Below are positions 50,296-60,405 of a DNA stretch of 64,000 nt, piece by piece (the stretch's first letter is position 1; each line of letters begins with the position of its first letter). Origin of the DNA: Azospirillum agricola (GTDB taxonomy: Bacteria > Pseudomonadota > Alphaproteobacteria > Azospirillales > Azospirillaceae); assembly GCF_017876095.1 (NCBI RefSeq), contig NZ_JAGINM010000002.1, positions 1 through 64,000 on the forward strand, read 5' to 3'. The position numbers and the translations under genes are program-made. Under the pieces are notes generated by a model. That model searched no databases and was not told where the DNA came from. It saw only the letters and a list, made by a program, of their open reading frames with translations.

Positions 50296-50885
50296 GCCGC
50301 GCTCTCCAGGCGGGGGCGGGTCATGTCCAGGAAATTCCGCAGGATTTGGTGACCGTGCTCGCTCTCGATGCTTTCCGGATGGAACTGCACGCCGTGGATC
50401 GGCAGCTCGCGGTGGGCGAGCGCCATGATCAGGCCGTCCCCCGTCTCGCCGGTGACCTCCAGGCAGGCGGGCAGGCTGGCGCGTTCGACGATCAGCGAAT
50501 GATAGCGGGTGGCGCGGAAGGGGGAGGGCAGGCCGGCCAGCACCCCGCGCCCGTCATGCCGCATGCTGTCGACCTTGCCATGCATCGGCACCGGCGCGCG
50601 GACGACCTTGCCGCCGAAGGACTGGCCGATCGACTGGTGGCCCAGGCAGACCCCCAGCAGCGGCAGCCGCGCCTTGGCGGCGGCGTCGATCAGGGGCAGG
50701 CAGATGCCGGCGCGGTCGGGATCGCAGGGGCCGGGCGACAGCACGATGCCGTCGGGGCGCAGTGCCATGGCTTCGTCCACCGTCAGGGCGTCGTTGCGGC
50801 GGACCTGCACGTCTGCGCCCAGCTCGCCCAGATAATGGACGAGGTTGTAGGTAAAGCTGTCGTAGTTGTCGATGAGCAGCAGCAT
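50292..50885 (-). CDS. trpG: Anthranilate synthase component II, glutamine amidotransferase
   Basis: A 197-residue class I amidotransferase providing ammonia to TrpE. The catalytic Cys is in [20 protein letters not shown], and the His/Glu in [39 protein letters not shown] begins the domain. It is a stand-alone subunit; trpE lies 4 kb away beyond four unrelated genes. ATG 50885 is preceded by three tandem AAGGCG hexamers, the middle one at good Shine-Dalgarno spacing. Confidence 0.96.
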   Translation of the reverse strand: MLLLIDNYDSFTYNLVHYLGELGADVQVRRNDALTVDEAMALRPDGIVLSPGPCDPDRAGICLPLIDAAAKARLPLLGVCLGHQSIGQSFGGKVVRAPVPMHGKVDSMRHDGRGVLAGLPSPFRATRYHSLIVERASLPACLEVTGETGDGLIMALAHRELPIHGVQFHPESIESEHGHQILRNFLDMTRPRLESAA

Positions 50886-50886
50886 G

Positions 50887-50904
50887 CGCCTTCGCCTTCG
50901 CCTT
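50887..50904 (-). repeat. Three tandem AAGGCG hexamers at the trpG ribosome site
   Basis: On the minus strand, AAGGCG occurs three times in tandem, one base before the ATG. The middle copy places AGG about nine bases from the start. Slippage would change the number of Shine-Dalgarno-like copies. Confidence 0.6.
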
Positions 50905-51033
50905 AATCGTCCGGTCGAGCCGCTGGCCAAGCCCCGGCTGCGCCGTTCCGGGGCCGCGCCGTTCCGGCCCCGTTCCAACGCCGCCACCCTAGCGGCTGGG
51001 GGGGCGGATTTCCAGCCTCCCGAGTCTGTCGCG

Positions 51034-52953
51034 TCACGCCGTCGGCGCCCGGCCCACGAACGCCGCGAGCCGGTCGCGGACATCCTGGAGCGGCGTCCGC
51101 CAGTCGCCGGGTGTGGGCTGGCGGAACAGGCGGGCGCTTGGATACCAGGGCGAATCCGCGCGGTCGCGCAGCCAGCGCCAGTTGGGGGCGAAGGGCAGCA
51201 GCACCCAGAGCGGATGGCCGAGCGCTCCGGCCATGTGGGCGGTGGCGTTGTCGATGGTGACGACGAGATCCGTCGCTGCGATCTGGGCCGCCAGGCCGTC
51301 CAGATCGCTCCACGGGTCGATCGCATCCGGCAAGCGGATGTCGATCCCGTCCTTCGCAAGCGCCGCGACCTCTCCGGACCAGTCGCCATATTGCAGAACC
51401 ACCATCCGGACGCCTGGCAGGTTGAGGCTCCGAGCAAGCGTGGCGAGTGGAAGGTTCCGGCTGCGCCCCTGCTTGGGATTGGTCGTGTGCCAGGCGATGC
51501 CGATCAACAGCGGACGGCTTGGCAAGGCGTCGGCGGCGGCGGCGGTGCAGCGTGCCCGCAGGGTAGCGGTGCGCTCCGGATCGGCCTTCAGATAGGGATC
51601 GAGCCTGAACCGGCCGCTGTCTTCCAGGAGAAACCGGGGCAGGGAGCCGGACGGGCACTGCGCCGCGATGCCGGGCGACAGCAGCGCCGGGTCGGGAGGG
51701 GTGGTGCGGGCGACCAGCCGGACGGCGGGCAGGGAACGCTCGAACAGCGGGATAAGGCGCTCATCGCATTCCAGCACGCAGTCGATCCCGGCCCGCGTCA
51801 AGGATGGAACGAGGGCAGCGAACTGGATTTCGTCACCCACGCCCTGCTCCCCCCAGATGAGCAACTGTCCGGAGGCGGGAGGGCGTCCGTCCCAAGCCGG
51901 CTGCGGGAAGCGCGCGGCGAATAGACTCCAGGGTTCAGCCAACCAGCGGTCTTCCCAGGCGGCCCATCCCTGCGCGAAACGTTCGAGGGAGAGCAGCGCG
52001 ACGGCGCGGATGACCCTGGCATCCGCAAGCTCGGGAGCCAGGGCGAGCGCCTGCTCCGCCGCGTCCAGCGCGTTCTCCGCTTCGCCGGACAGCAGGAAGG
52101 CGTCGGCCAGATTGTTCAGGATCGCCGGTGAATCGGGAAAAAGCGCATGAGCGCGGCGCAGAGCCGCCACGGCTCCCGGAAGATCGCCTTGTCCCTTCAG
52201 AACGCTCGACCGGTTGTTCCACATCTCGGCGGCGCCGGGGGCCAGCGACAATCCCCGCTCGTAGCTGCGGCGCGCCTCGGAAAGCCTTGAGTCGGCTTTC
52301 TGCCGATTGCCGAGGAGATTCCAGGCATCGGGCTGTGCCGGATCGAGACGGACCGCGCGGACCAGGATCCGCATGGCATCCTGCTCCCTGTTCAACGCGC
52401 ACAGCCGTTCAGAAAGAATCCGTGCCGCGCTGGCATCGTCCGGGACGAGGAGCAGCCCGGCCCGGTGCTGGGCCGCCGCTTCCGCGTCCCGCCCGAGCCG
52501 GGTCAGGGCAAGGGCGAGATTGTAGCGCAATTCGGGCAGCAGCGGAGCGGCCGCCACCCCGTCCCTCAGGATCCGGGCGGCCAGATCCGGCTGGCCTTGG
52601 CGCAGCCGGCGGGCGGCGAAGCCGTTCAGGGATTCGACCTTGGTGGAATCCAGGGCCATGGCAGCGGTGAGACGGTCGGCGGCCTCGTCCTGGCGGTCCA
52701 GTGCTTCGAGTATGCTCGCGAGGTTGGCATGATAATCCGCCTTTGCCCCGTTTCCGGCGATCGCCCGGTCGATGTGCCCGGCCGCTTCCTCCAGGCGGCC
52801 GGCTTCCGCCAGGATGAGACCACGGAGGTGGAGCGCCTCGGGAAAGCCCGGAGCAACGTCCAGAATGCGCTGGTAGATGGTGTCGGCTTCCGTCAGGCGG
52901 CCTTCCCGGTGAAGGTCGAACGCGAAGAGAAGCGCCTCCTGGACGGTGGCCAT
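51034..52953 (-). CDS. Tetratricopeptide repeat protein with glycosyltransferase-like C-terminus
   Basis: A 639-residue protein. Residues about 1-340 are a run of TPR units (for instance [80 protein letters not shown]). The C-terminal part resembles GT-B glycosyltransferases: [38 protein letters not shown], and [20 protein letters not shown] with [10 protein letters not shown]. Such TPR-linked transferases modify proteins or surface sugars; the substrate is not evident. ATG 52953 is the start. It is divergent from the deacetylase gene and precedes trpG on the same strand. Confidence 0.85.
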   Translation of the reverse strand: MATVQEALLFAFDLHREGRLTEADTIYQRILDVAPGFPEALHLRGLILAEAGRLEEAAGHIDRAIAGNGAKADYHANLASILEALDRQDEAADRLTAAMALDSTKVESLNGFAARRLRQGQPDLAARILRDGVAAAPLLPELRYNLALALTRLGRDAEAAAQHRAGLLLVPDDASAARILSERLCALNREQDAMRILVRAVRLDPAQPDAWNLLGNRQKADSRLSEARRSYERGLSLAPGAAEMWNNRSSVLKGQGDLPGAVAALRRAHALFPDSPAILNNLADAFLLSGEAENALDAAEQALALAPELADARVIRAVALLSLERFAQGWAAWEDRWLAEPWSLFAARFPQPAWDGRPPASGQLLIWGEQGVGDEIQFAALVPSLTRAGIDCVLECDERLIPLFERSLPAVRLVARTTPPDPALLSPGIAAQCPSGSLPRFLLEDSGRFRLDPYLKADPERTATLRARCTAAAADALPSRPLLIGIAWHTTNPKQGRSRNLPLATLARSLNLPGVRMVVLQYGDWSGEVAALAKDGIDIRLPDAIDPWSDLDGLAAQIAATDLVVTIDNATAHMAGALGHPLWVLLPFAPNWRWLRDRADSPWYPSARLFRQPTPGDWRTPLQDVRDRLAAFVGRAPTA

Positions 52954-53126
52954 AATTCTGTCCCTTGCGAATCCGGTGGGCGGTGATGCCTCAATGGCGC
53001 CGGCGCCGGTCAAGCTCCGCCGTCGGTGCTGCCCTGCGTGCTCGCGCCGAAAGGCCGGTTGCGGCGGGTGGTGGCCGGGTGCCACTGTGCCGCCCTTTCG
53101 TCGTCATCAGGATGGAACGTCCCGCC

Positions 53127-54308
53127 ATGGTCCGCAAGACCCCGCGCAAGGCCACCCGCAAGACCGCAGGCAAAGCGGCTGGCAAGGCCGGTCTCGCCAG
53201 AAACCCGCTCGTTCTGGCACTCGCGGCCGTCGCGGCGGTCTTCGCCATCGGCTTCGGCGTGTCGCTGGTGACGGAGTCCGGAAGCAAGCCGGCGGTTCAG
53301 GTCGCGGCCCCCGCACGGCCGGTCCAGCCTGCCGTCTCGGCGCCGGCTCCGGTTCCTCAGCCGCCCCCGTCCCCCGTCACCGTCAAGGCTCCGTCGCCGG
53401 TCGAACCGGTGGTTCCCACGCCGCCCCCGATCGTTCGGCCGGATCCGGCGATGGGCGCGGAAGAGGAGGAGGTCGCCGCTCCGCCTCCGGTCGCTCCATC
53501 ACCCGCTCCGCTGCCGACAACCCTGGCGATGCTGCCGCCACCGGCGCCGCCCGCCCATCCGCCGGTGCAGCCGCCGGCCGGCAACGCCGCCCTATGGCGG
53601 AGGAACGCCGTGCCGGTGACGGTGCCGGCGGGCAAGCCGGTGATCGCCATCGTCATCGACGACATGGGGCTGGACCGCAGGCGTGCGGCCCGGATGGCGG
53701 CGTTGCCGGGGCCGCTGACCCTGTCCTGGCTGCCCTATGCCCGTGACCTGCCGGCCCAGGCCCGCGCCGCCCGCGCCAACGGGCACGAGCTGATGCTGCA
53801 CATGCCCATGGAACCCAGCGTCAAGGCCGACCCAGGCCCCGAGGCGCTGCTGGTCTCGCTCGACAAGGGGGAGGTCCTGCGCCGCTTCCGCGCGGCGCTC
53901 GACAGCTTCGACGGCTATGTCGGGGTGAACAACCACATGGGCAGCCGATTCACCGCCGACCGCGCGGCGCTGGCCCCGGTGCTGGCCGAGCTTCACCGGC
54001 GCGGCCTGCTGTGGCTGGACAGCCGGACGACTCCGAAAAGCGCCGGCATCGGCCTAGCCCAGGAACTGAGGATGCCCTTCGCCGGTCGCGACATCTTCCT
54101 CGACAACACCGCCCAGGTCGCCGCCATTCGCGCCCAGTTGGCCAAGGTCGAGCAGGTCGCGAAGCGCCAGGGCTACGGCATCGCCATCGGGCATCCCTAT
54201 GATGCGACAATCGAGGCACTGGCGTCCTGGGTGCCGGATGTGCAAAAGCGTGGGTTCGTTCTGGTCCCGGTCAGCGCCGTGGTCCGCGCGCATCACGCGG
54301 GCGGCTGA
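53127..54308 (+). CDS. Divergent polysaccharide deacetylase family protein
   Basis: A 393-residue protein with a basic N-terminus (Lys/Ala-rich), one membrane segment (LVLALAAVAAVFAIGFGVSL), a Pro/Ala-rich periplasmic linker of about 110 residues, and a C-terminal divergent (YibQ/DUF610-like) deacetylase domain with IAIVIDDMGLDRRRAARM, LSWLPYARDLPAQARAARAN and GHELMLHMPMEP, GVNNHMGSRFT and YGIAIGHPYDATIEALASW. The role in cell-wall or polysaccharide trimming is a family inference. MVRKTPRK at 53127 is used; ATG 53112 is as likely. Confidence 0.85.
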   Translation: MVRKTPRKATRKTAGKAAGKAGLARNPLVLALAAVAAVFAIGFGVSLVTESGSKPAVQVAAPARPVQPAVSAPAPVPQPPPSPVTVKAPSPVEPVVPTPPPIVRPDPAMGAEEEEVAAPPPVAPSPAPLPTTLAMLPPPAPPAHPPVQPPAGNAALWRRNAVPVTVPAGKPVIAIVIDDMGLDRRRAARMAALPGPLTLSWLPYARDLPAQARAARANGHELMLHMPMEPSVKADPGPEALLVSLDKGEVLRRFRAALDSFDGYVGVNNHMGSRFTADRAALAPVLAELHRRGLLWLDSRTTPKSAGIGLAQELRMPFAGRDIFLDNTAQVAAIRAQLAKVEQVAKRQGYGIAIGHPYDATIEALASWVPDVQKRGFVLVPVSAVVRAHHAGG

Positions 54309-54334
54309 GGCGTGCCCACGAGGAGAGTGAAGTC

Positions 54335-54538
54335 ATGACTGATGCGTACAAGGTGGGCGGGATGACCTGCAGCGGCTGTGCCCGTTCGGTTTCGAACGCC
54401 ATCGTCAAGGCGGCGCCGGCCGCCGCCGTCACCGTCGATCTGTCCGTCGGCACCGTGATCGTCGCGGGCGGCGTGCCGCTGGAAACGGTGCGGACGGCGG
54501 TCGAGGCCGCCGGCTTCGACTTCGGCGGCGCCGCCTGA
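54335..54538 (+). CDS. Heavy-metal-associated domain protein (copper chaperone-like)
   Basis: A 67-residue HMA fold with the metal-binding motif GMTCSGCARSVSNAI (Cys12, Cys15) and the usual TVDLSVGTVIVAG and LETVRTAVEAAGFDF. It would carry Cu(I) in the cytoplasm. GGAGAG lies upstream of ATG 54335. No copper ATPase or regulator is adjacent, so the partner is elsewhere. Confidence 0.9.
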   Translation: MTDAYKVGGMTCSGCARSVSNAIVKAAPAAAVTVDLSVGTVIVAGGVPLETVRTAVEAAGFDFGGAA

Positions 54539-54630
54539 GCGCTGCGCCGCAACAAAACCATTTTATTTTTACGGTCATGGGGGAATACTCGGCGGGTCCG
54601 GATCACCACCGCACCTGTCCGCGAGGCCCC

Positions 54631-54861
54631 ATGCCGCTCTATTCGTTCCGTTGCAAAGCCTGTGACCACGGCTTCGAAACCCTGGCCCGCTTTTCCGAGA
54701 CGCCGCCCTGTCCGGCTTGCGCGAGCGTCGACGTGACCCGTCTGGTGTCGTCGATCGCCGCCGAGGGCAAGTCCGGCGCGATCATCCAGGGCGCCCGCAG
54801 ACAGGCGGCGCGCGAAGGGCATTTCAGCAATTACAGCCGGTCGGAACGGCCGAAGCGGTGA
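54631..54861 (+). CDS. FmdB-family zinc ribbon protein
   Basis: A 76-residue protein with a CxxC-x15-CxxC zinc ribbon (Cys8, Cys11, Cys27, Cys30 in FRCKACDHGFETLARFS and PPCPAC), followed by a basic tail (GARRQAAREGHFSNYSRSE). FmdB-type proteins are named from formamidase operons but most have unknown roles. MPLYSFRC at 54631 is the family start; an upstream in-frame start at 54577 adds a non-conserved leader. Confidence 0.82.
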   Translation: MPLYSFRCKACDHGFETLARFSETPPCPACASVDVTRLVSSIAAEGKSGAIIQGARRQAAREGHFSNYSRSERPKR

Positions 54862-54922
54862 CGGAACGCTCCGGGAGCCTCTCCTCCATGTCGGGGGAAG
54901 GGCTCCTGGAACTGCCGGACAC

Positions 54923-56434
54923 CTACCGCGCGGAGGTCGCCTTGACCGTTTCCTCGGCCGCGCGGATCAACGCCTTGGCCTTGTTGACGGTCTCCTGGTA
55001 CTCGGCTTCCGGGTCGCTGTCGGCGACGACGCCGCCGCCGGCCTGGACATACATCATGCCGTCCTTCAGGACCGCCGTGCGCAGCGCGATGCAGGTGTCC
55101 ATCGCCCCCGAGGCGCCGAAATAGCCGACGCAGCCGGCATAGACGCCGCGCCGTGCCTTTTCCAGCTCGTCGATGATCTCCATGGCGCGGACCTTCGGCG
55201 CGCCGGACACCGTGCCGGCCGGGAAGCCGGCGATCAGCGCATCCAGCGCGTCATGCTTCGGGTCGAGGTCGCCCTCGACGTTGGACACGATGTGCATGAC
55301 GTGGCTGTACAGCTCGACGATCATCTTGGCCGTCACCTTGACGGTCCCGACCTTGGCCACGCGGCCGACGTCGTTGCGGCCGAGGTCGAGCAGCATGAGA
55401 TGCTCGGCCAGTTCCTTGGGATCGCTCAGCAGGTCGTCGGCGAGCGCCCGGTCCTCCTCCGGCGTGGCGCCGCGCTTGCGGGTGCCGGCGATGGGGCGAA
55501 CCGTCACCTTGCCGTCGCGCACGCGGACCAGGATCTCGGGGCTGGAGCCGACGATGGTCAACTCGCCGAAGTCGCAGTGGAACAGGAAGGGCGACGGGTT
55601 CAGGCGGCGCAGCGTGCGGTACAGCGCCAGCGGCGACGGCTTGAAGGGGAAGCGGATGCGCTGGGACGGCACGACCTGGAAGATGTCGCCGGCGCGGATG
55701 TACTCCTTCGCCCGCTCGACGATCGCGTGATACTCCTCGCGTGTCGTGTTGGAGGTCCAGGCGAGCGGAAGCCCGGCGTCGCTGCGCGGCTCGCGCCGGT
55801 AGGGCAGCGGGCGCTCCAGGTCGGCCAGCGCGTCGGTCAGCCGCTCGCGCGCGTCGGCGTAGGCGGCCGCCGCGTCCAGCCCGGCCTTCGGCCAGACCGG
55901 CGTCACCAGCGTGATCGAATCGGTGTGGCTGTCGAAGATGGCGACGATGCTGGGCCGCGTCAGGATGGCGTCGGGGATGTTCAGCTCGTCCGGGTTGGCG
56001 TCGGGCAGACGCTCCATCAGCCGGACCATGTCGTAGGTCATGTAGCCGAACAGGCCGGCGGCCATCGGCGGCAGCTCGGCCGGCAGTTCGATGCGGCTCT
56101 CGTTGATGAGCGCGCGCAGCGCTTCCAGCGGGGCGGAGTCGACGGGCCGGTAGGCGTCGCGGTCGTGCAGGGCGTCGCGGTTGATCTCCGCCCTGGCCCC
56201 GCGCGAGCGCCACACCACGTCGGGCTTGAAGCCGATCACCGAGTAGCGGTCGCGCCGCGACCCGGCACCGCGCTCCGCCGATTCCAGCAGGAAGCCGAAG
56301 GGGCGGCCGTCCGCCAGCTTCATGTAGGCGGAGACCGGGGTCTCCAGGTCGCTGACCAGGGTGGTCCACACCACCTGCGGCCGGCCGGCGGCGTAGACGG
56401 CGTCGAAGGCGGTGTTCTCGGGCAGGACCTTCAC
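54923..56434 (-). CDS. trpE: Anthranilate synthase component I
   Basis: A 503-residue chorismate-using enzyme, the first step of tryptophan synthesis, pairing with TrpG. The N-terminal domain has the feedback-site type motif FGFLLESAERG; the catalytic half shows GDIFQVVPSQRIRFPFKPSP, NPSPFLFHCDFGELTIVGSS, VRPIAGTRKRGATPEED, LLDLGRNDVGRVAKVG and GTVSGAPKVRAMEIIDELE. It follows ppiD after 48 bases on the same strand, without a visible leader peptide or attenuator there. It lies 4 kb upstream of trpG, separated by four unrelated genes. Confidence 0.97.
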   Translation of the reverse strand: MKVLPENTAFDAVYAAGRPQVVWTTLVSDLETPVSAYMKLADGRPFGFLLESAERGAGSRRDRYSVIGFKPDVVWRSRGARAEINRDALHDRDAYRPVDSAPLEALRALINESRIELPAELPPMAAGLFGYMTYDMVRLMERLPDANPDELNIPDAILTRPSIVAIFDSHTDSITLVTPVWPKAGLDAAAAYADARERLTDALADLERPLPYRREPRSDAGLPLAWTSNTTREEYHAIVERAKEYIRAGDIFQVVPSQRIRFPFKPSPLALYRTLRRLNPSPFLFHCDFGELTIVGSSPEILVRVRDGKVTVRPIAGTRKRGATPEEDRALADDLLSDPKELAEHLMLLDLGRNDVGRVAKVGTVKVTAKMIVELYSHVMHIVSNVEGDLDPKHDALDALIAGFPAGTVSGAPKVRAMEIIDELEKARRGVYAGCVGYFGASGAMDTCIALRTAVLKDGMMYVQAGGGVVADSDPEAEYQETVNKAKALIRAAEETVKATSAR

Positions 56435-56482
56435 GGCACGAACCTCTCTCGCAGGCCCCCGCGCGGACGCGGGGGCGGGACC

Positions 56483-58366
56483 TCAGTTGCTGGCGGCGAA
56501 GAACTGGTCGATCCGCTGGCGATGGATCTGGACCGGGTAGTGGCCGCGCAGGGCGTTGCCGAACTGCGCCATCAGGTCGCTCTCGATCCCCTGGGTGATC
56601 GTGCTCTCGATCGGGCCGAGGGCGGCGGCATCGGCGGCCGGGTTGGCGGCGATGACCTCCTTCAGGCGGGCGACGATCTGGGCGTCGCCGCTGGCGCCAT
56701 TGACCACATCGCCGGGCTTGGCGTCGAACAGCCGCCGCACGAGGTCGCCGGGCAGCCCCTCGACCGAGCGGGCCTCGCGGGTGAAGGGCGTGGTCATGGC
56801 GAAGCTGGCGCCGGCCTCGGTCGCCACCGTCTGGGCGGCCTGCTCGGCGCCCTGCTTGAGCTTGGCGGCGATGTCCTCGGCCTTTTTGGCGGCCTGCTCG
56901 GCGCGCTTGGCGGCCTGCCAGTCGGCGATCACCTGATCGCGCACCTCGGCCAGCGGACGCACGGCGGCGGGGATGACGCTGTCGACGCGCACGGCGGTGA
57001 AGACACTGCCCTGGCCCTCGGTAAGGTTGGAGGCGGCGCCCTGCTTGAGTTGGAAGGCGGTCGGCAGCAGCGCCTTCAGGGCGGGCAGGTTGGGGGCGGC
57101 GTCCTTGCCGTCCGGGGCCTTGCCGGTGCTGTCGATGGCGGCGACCTTGGTCAGCGCCAGCCCCTGGGCCTGCGCCACCTCGTCCAGCGAGGCGCCGCTG
57201 GCGAGCTGGTCCTCGGCGCGGTTGGCGATGGAGAAGACGGCGTCGAGCGCCTTTTCCTTCTGGAGTTCGGCGCGCAGCTGGTCGCGCACCTCCTCGAAGC
57301 TCCTGGTGGAGCCGGCCTGGATGCCGGTGACGGCCAGCACATGCCAGCCGAGCGCGCTCTTGATCGCCTCGCTGGGCTTGCCCTGCTCCAGGGCGAAGGC
57401 GGCGTCGCCCAGCTCCGGCAGCTCGGCGCGGGCGATGTTGTCGAGAGTCAGCGGCTCGACCCCCGCCTCCTTGGCGGCGTCGACCAGGCTCTTTGTCTTG
57501 GCGGCCTCGGCGATGGCCTTCGCCTTCGCCTCGTCGTTGATCACCACCATCTGGACGGTGCGCTTCTCCGGCGTGCCGAATTCGGCCGCGCGCTCGTCGT
57601 AGGCGGCGCGGAGCTGGTCGTCCTCGATCTTGATGTCCTTGGCCAGGGCGTCCGGCGAGAGCTGGGCAACGGTCAGGGCGCGGTATTCGGGGGCGGTGAA
57701 GCGGACCTGATGATCCTCGTAGGATTTGGTGATCTCGGCATCGTCCGGAACGCCGACGTCGCCGACGGCCGCGTTGGGCAGGGTCACCAGCTCGGCGACG
57801 CGCGTCTCGCTGCGGAAGCGGTAGAGCGCCTGGACCAGCGGCTTCGGCGCGGCCACCCCGGCGTTGACGGCACCAGCCACCAGCTCGCGCGCGGTCTCGC
57901 GGGTGACCACGGCGACATACCCCTCCTCGGTCAACTGGTTGTTGCGCAGCACGCTGCGGAACAGGTTCGGATCGAACTGGCCCTGCGGGTTGCGGAAGGC
58001 GGGTTCGTCGGCGATGCGCAGCTTGACCACGTCCGGCCCGACGCTGATTCCGGCGTCCTTGGCGGCGAGGTCGAACAGCGTGCGCTGGATCAGCGCGTTC
58101 AGCGACTGGTCGAGCAAGCCGAACTGCTTGGCCTGCTCGGTCGTCAGGTTGCCGCCGAGCATCGGGCGCAGCCGGTCCATCTGCCGGCGGAATTCCTGGT
58201 CCAGAGCGTCGCGCTCGATCGCGACCTTGCCGACCTCGGCCACCGTGGTGGGGACGCTGGAGCGGAACACGTCGCCGATCCCCCAGACACCGAAGCTGAG
58301 GATCAACAGGACGAACAGGATCTTGACGACCCACGAACCGGCGAAATTGCGGATGAACTGGAGCAT
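56483..58366 (-). CDS. ppiD: Peptidylprolyl isomerase PpiD/SurA-type folding factor
   Basis: A 627-residue periplasmic foldase anchored by one N-terminal membrane helix (FAGSWVVKILFVLLILSFGV). A SurA-like N-terminal region (GKVAIERDALDQEFRRQMDR, DQSLNALIQRTLFDLAAKDA) is followed by a parvulin-type rotamase region (ELPELGDAAFALEQGKPSEA, LGWHVLAVTGIQ) and a helical C-terminus. It assists release and folding of exported proteins. MLQFIRNF at 58366 fits the family; the frame extends upstream over 84 further codons of basic intergenic sequence. Confidence 0.92.
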   Translation of the reverse strand: MLQFIRNFAGSWVVKILFVLLILSFGVWGIGDVFRSSVPTTVAEVGKVAIERDALDQEFRRQMDRLRPMLGGNLTTEQAKQFGLLDQSLNALIQRTLFDLAAKDAGISVGPDVVKLRIADEPAFRNPQGQFDPNLFRSVLRNNQLTEEGYVAVVTRETARELVAGAVNAGVAAPKPLVQALYRFRSETRVAELVTLPNAAVGDVGVPDDAEITKSYEDHQVRFTAPEYRALTVAQLSPDALAKDIKIEDDQLRAAYDERAAEFGTPEKRTVQMVVINDEAKAKAIAEAAKTKSLVDAAKEAGVEPLTLDNIARAELPELGDAAFALEQGKPSEAIKSALGWHVLAVTGIQAGSTRSFEEVRDQLRAELQKEKALDAVFSIANRAEDQLASGASLDEVAQAQGLALTKVAAIDSTGKAPDGKDAAPNLPALKALLPTAFQLKQGAASNLTEGQGSVFTAVRVDSVIPAAVRPLAEVRDQVIADWQAAKRAEQAAKKAEDIAAKLKQGAEQAAQTVATEAGASFAMTTPFTREARSVEGLPGDLVRRLFDAKPGDVVNGASGDAQIVARLKEVIAANPAADAAALGPIESTITQGIESDLMAQFGNALRGHYPVQIHRQRIDQFFAASN

Positions 58367-58604
58367 GGGACCCGAATCTGAGCGCGTCGTTCGGCCGGCC
58401 GGCCGGGGCGGCGCATCATAGATAGGGCGCGGTGGGGCGGCAACAGCGCATTTCCGGCCGGTTGTGCCGGGTTGCCGGACATCCGCCGGGGGAAACCGTC
58501 CAAAGGAAAATTGCGCCGGCGATCCGTTCGTGGTGCTTCCTTTTTGCCTTCTCCGATGGCCTGCGTATCCTTCGTGACGCTTTTGTGAAAGGGGCGGAGG
58601 CTCG

Positions 58605-60374
58605 ATGGACGCCGACATTCTTCAGGACATGGTGTTCCGCGTGCTGGGCGGGCTGGGGCTGTTCATGCTGGGCATGGAGTTCCTGTCCGACGGCATCCAG
58701 TCGCTGGCGGTGGCGCGCATGCGCCAAATTCTCGAACGCTTCACGACGAACCGCATCTTCGCGCTGCTGACCGGCACCTTCGTGACGGGCGTCATCCAGT
58801 CCAGCACGGTGATGACCGTCATGGTGGTCGGCTTCGTCAACAGCGGCATCGTGACGCTGGAGCAGGCCATCGGCCTGATCATGGGCGCCAACATCGGCAC
58901 GACGCTGACCACCGTCTTCGTCGCGCTGCCCATCGGCAAGTGGGGATTGCCGGTGATCGGCGTGGCCGCGCTGGTCTATCTCTTCGTCGGGCGGCCGAAA
59001 ATCCGCTACGCGGCGCTGGCTCTGCTCGGGTTGGGGATGATCTTCTACGGGCTGGATCTGCTGACCAGCGGCTTCCGGCCGATCCGTTCGGCCCCGGCGA
59101 TGATGGAGATCTTCACCTGGCTGTCGGCCGACGGCTACGGCGGGATCCTGCTCTGCGTGCTGCTGTCGGCGCTGGTCACGGCGATCATCCATTCCTCGTC
59201 GGCGACCGTCGGCATCGTCATGGGACTGGGCGCCTCGGGCGTGATGGATTGGCACACGGCGCTCGCCTTCACGCTGGGGGCCGACGTCGGGACCACGGCG
59301 ACCTCCTACGTCGCGGCGCTGAACCTGTCGCCCAACGCCCGGCGCACCGCCTACGGCCACATGGCCTTCAACGTCATCGGCGTGCTGCTGATGCTGCCGC
59401 TGTTCCCGCTGTCGCTGAAGCTGGTCGCCTGGGCGCTGGGCGGCGATCCCGGCGCCGCCGTCACCGCCGCCGACGGCACGGTCAGCCACCCGCTGGTGCC
59501 GATCGCCATCGCCTCCTACTCGACCGGCTTCAACGTCTTCAACACGGCGGTGATGCTGCCCTTCGTGCCGCTGATGGCGCGCATTCTGTCGAAGGTCGGG
59601 CAGGGGCAGGGCGAGGACGACGAGTTGTCGGTGCCCCGCCACCTGTTCGCCAAGGCGCTGGAGGAGCCGGAGACCGCCGTCCGCCTGCTGGAGCGCGAGC
59701 AGGTCCGCTTCCAGCAGGCGTTGCCGGCGCTGCTGTCCGCGGGAAGGTCCGAGGGATCGAGGCCGGACGAGTCGCGCAAGGCCGGCGTCCGCGCCGCGGC
59801 CCTGCACACGGCGCTCGGCTCGCTGGCGCGCGAGATCGATGATTTCGCCGGCAACCTGTGCAAGCGCCCGATCCCGCCGCCGCTGGTGCCGGTGCTCATG
59901 CGCGTCCTCCAAAGTCAGGACCATGGCCGGGCGCTGGAGCGTCACCTGTTCGATTTCGCCCGTGAACTGGGGGGCGAGCCGCTGTCGCCGGCCGGCCGGA
60001 GCTTCGCCGACATCCTGGTCGAGGCGCTGGACGCGGTGCTGCTCGAATCGCTGGCGGCGCTGGGCAGCGGCGACACCGACGATCTGCGGATGATGCGCTC
60101 GATGATCGGCGATCGCGGCGGCGCGGCGGCGCGGCTGCGGCAGGGTTACCTCGAAGCTGACGGCGGCATCCCGCTGACCGAACGGACCCGGCTGCTGGCC
60201 GCCTTGGGGCTGGCCGAAAGCGCTTTGTGGGAACTGGCCCGCCTGCTGAACCTGCGGCTGGGCGAGGAGAGCGGCGCCCAGGCTGGCTCATCGGGCGACG
60301 GTGGCGCGGTGTCCGGTGAAGCGCTGCCTCCACAGGCGCGCCCGGTGGAACTCGATGCGCTGCCGGCGGGCTGA
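58605..60374 (+). CDS. Na/Pi cotransporter family protein with PhoU-like tail
   Basis: A 589-residue membrane transporter. The duplicated QSS motifs of the family are visible as GVIQSSTVMTVMVVGFVNSG and IIHSSSATVGIVMGLGASG, with GLFMLGMEFLSDGIQSLA at the start and MGANIGTTLTTVFVALP. After about residue 330 follows a helical PhoU-like domain with E/R-rich helices (LEREQVRFQQALPALL and following). It moves phosphate or another anion with sodium. GGAGG lies upstream of ATG 58605. It is divergent from ppiD. Confidence 0.9.
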   Translation: MDADILQDMVFRVLGGLGLFMLGMEFLSDGIQSLAVARMRQILERFTTNRIFALLTGTFVTGVIQSSTVMTVMVVGFVNSGIVTLEQAIGLIMGANIGTTLTTVFVALPIGKWGLPVIGVAALVYLFVGRPKIRYAALALLGLGMIFYGLDLLTSGFRPIRSAPAMMEIFTWLSADGYGGILLCVLLSALVTAIIHSSSATVGIVMGLGASGVMDWHTALAFTLGADVGTTATSYVAALNLSPNARRTAYGHMAFNVIGVLLMLPLFPLSLKLVAWALGGDPGAAVTAADGTVSHPLVPIAIASYSTGFNVFNTAVMLPFVPLMARILSKVGQGQGEDDELSVPRHLFAKALEEPETAVRLLEREQVRFQQALPALLSAGRSEGSRPDESRKAGVRAAALHTALGSLAREIDDFAGNLCKRPIPPPLVPVLMRVLQSQDHGRALERHLFDFARELGGEPLSPAGRSFADILVEALDAVLLESLAALGSGDTDDLRMMRSMIGDRGGAAARLRQGYLEADGGIPLTERTRLLAALGLAESALWELARLLNLRLGEESGAQAGSSGDGGAVSGEALPPQARPVELDALPAG

Positions 60375-60405
60375 GCCTCGCGGCGGGGGGCCTTGACATG
60401 CGAAA

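Noticed and set aside
50886..51033. Trp attenuator in front of trpG
   Set aside because: GC-rich repeats and a hairpin (50932-50955) exist, but no leader peptide with adjacent Trp codons could be found.
55253..58381. Very long open frames on both strands across ppiD and trpE (about 1,040 and 1,030 codons)
   Set aside because: They are shadows caused by high GC. The proteins are Gly/Ala/Arg-rich or repeat-like, while the minus-strand frames for ppiD and trpE have clear motifs.
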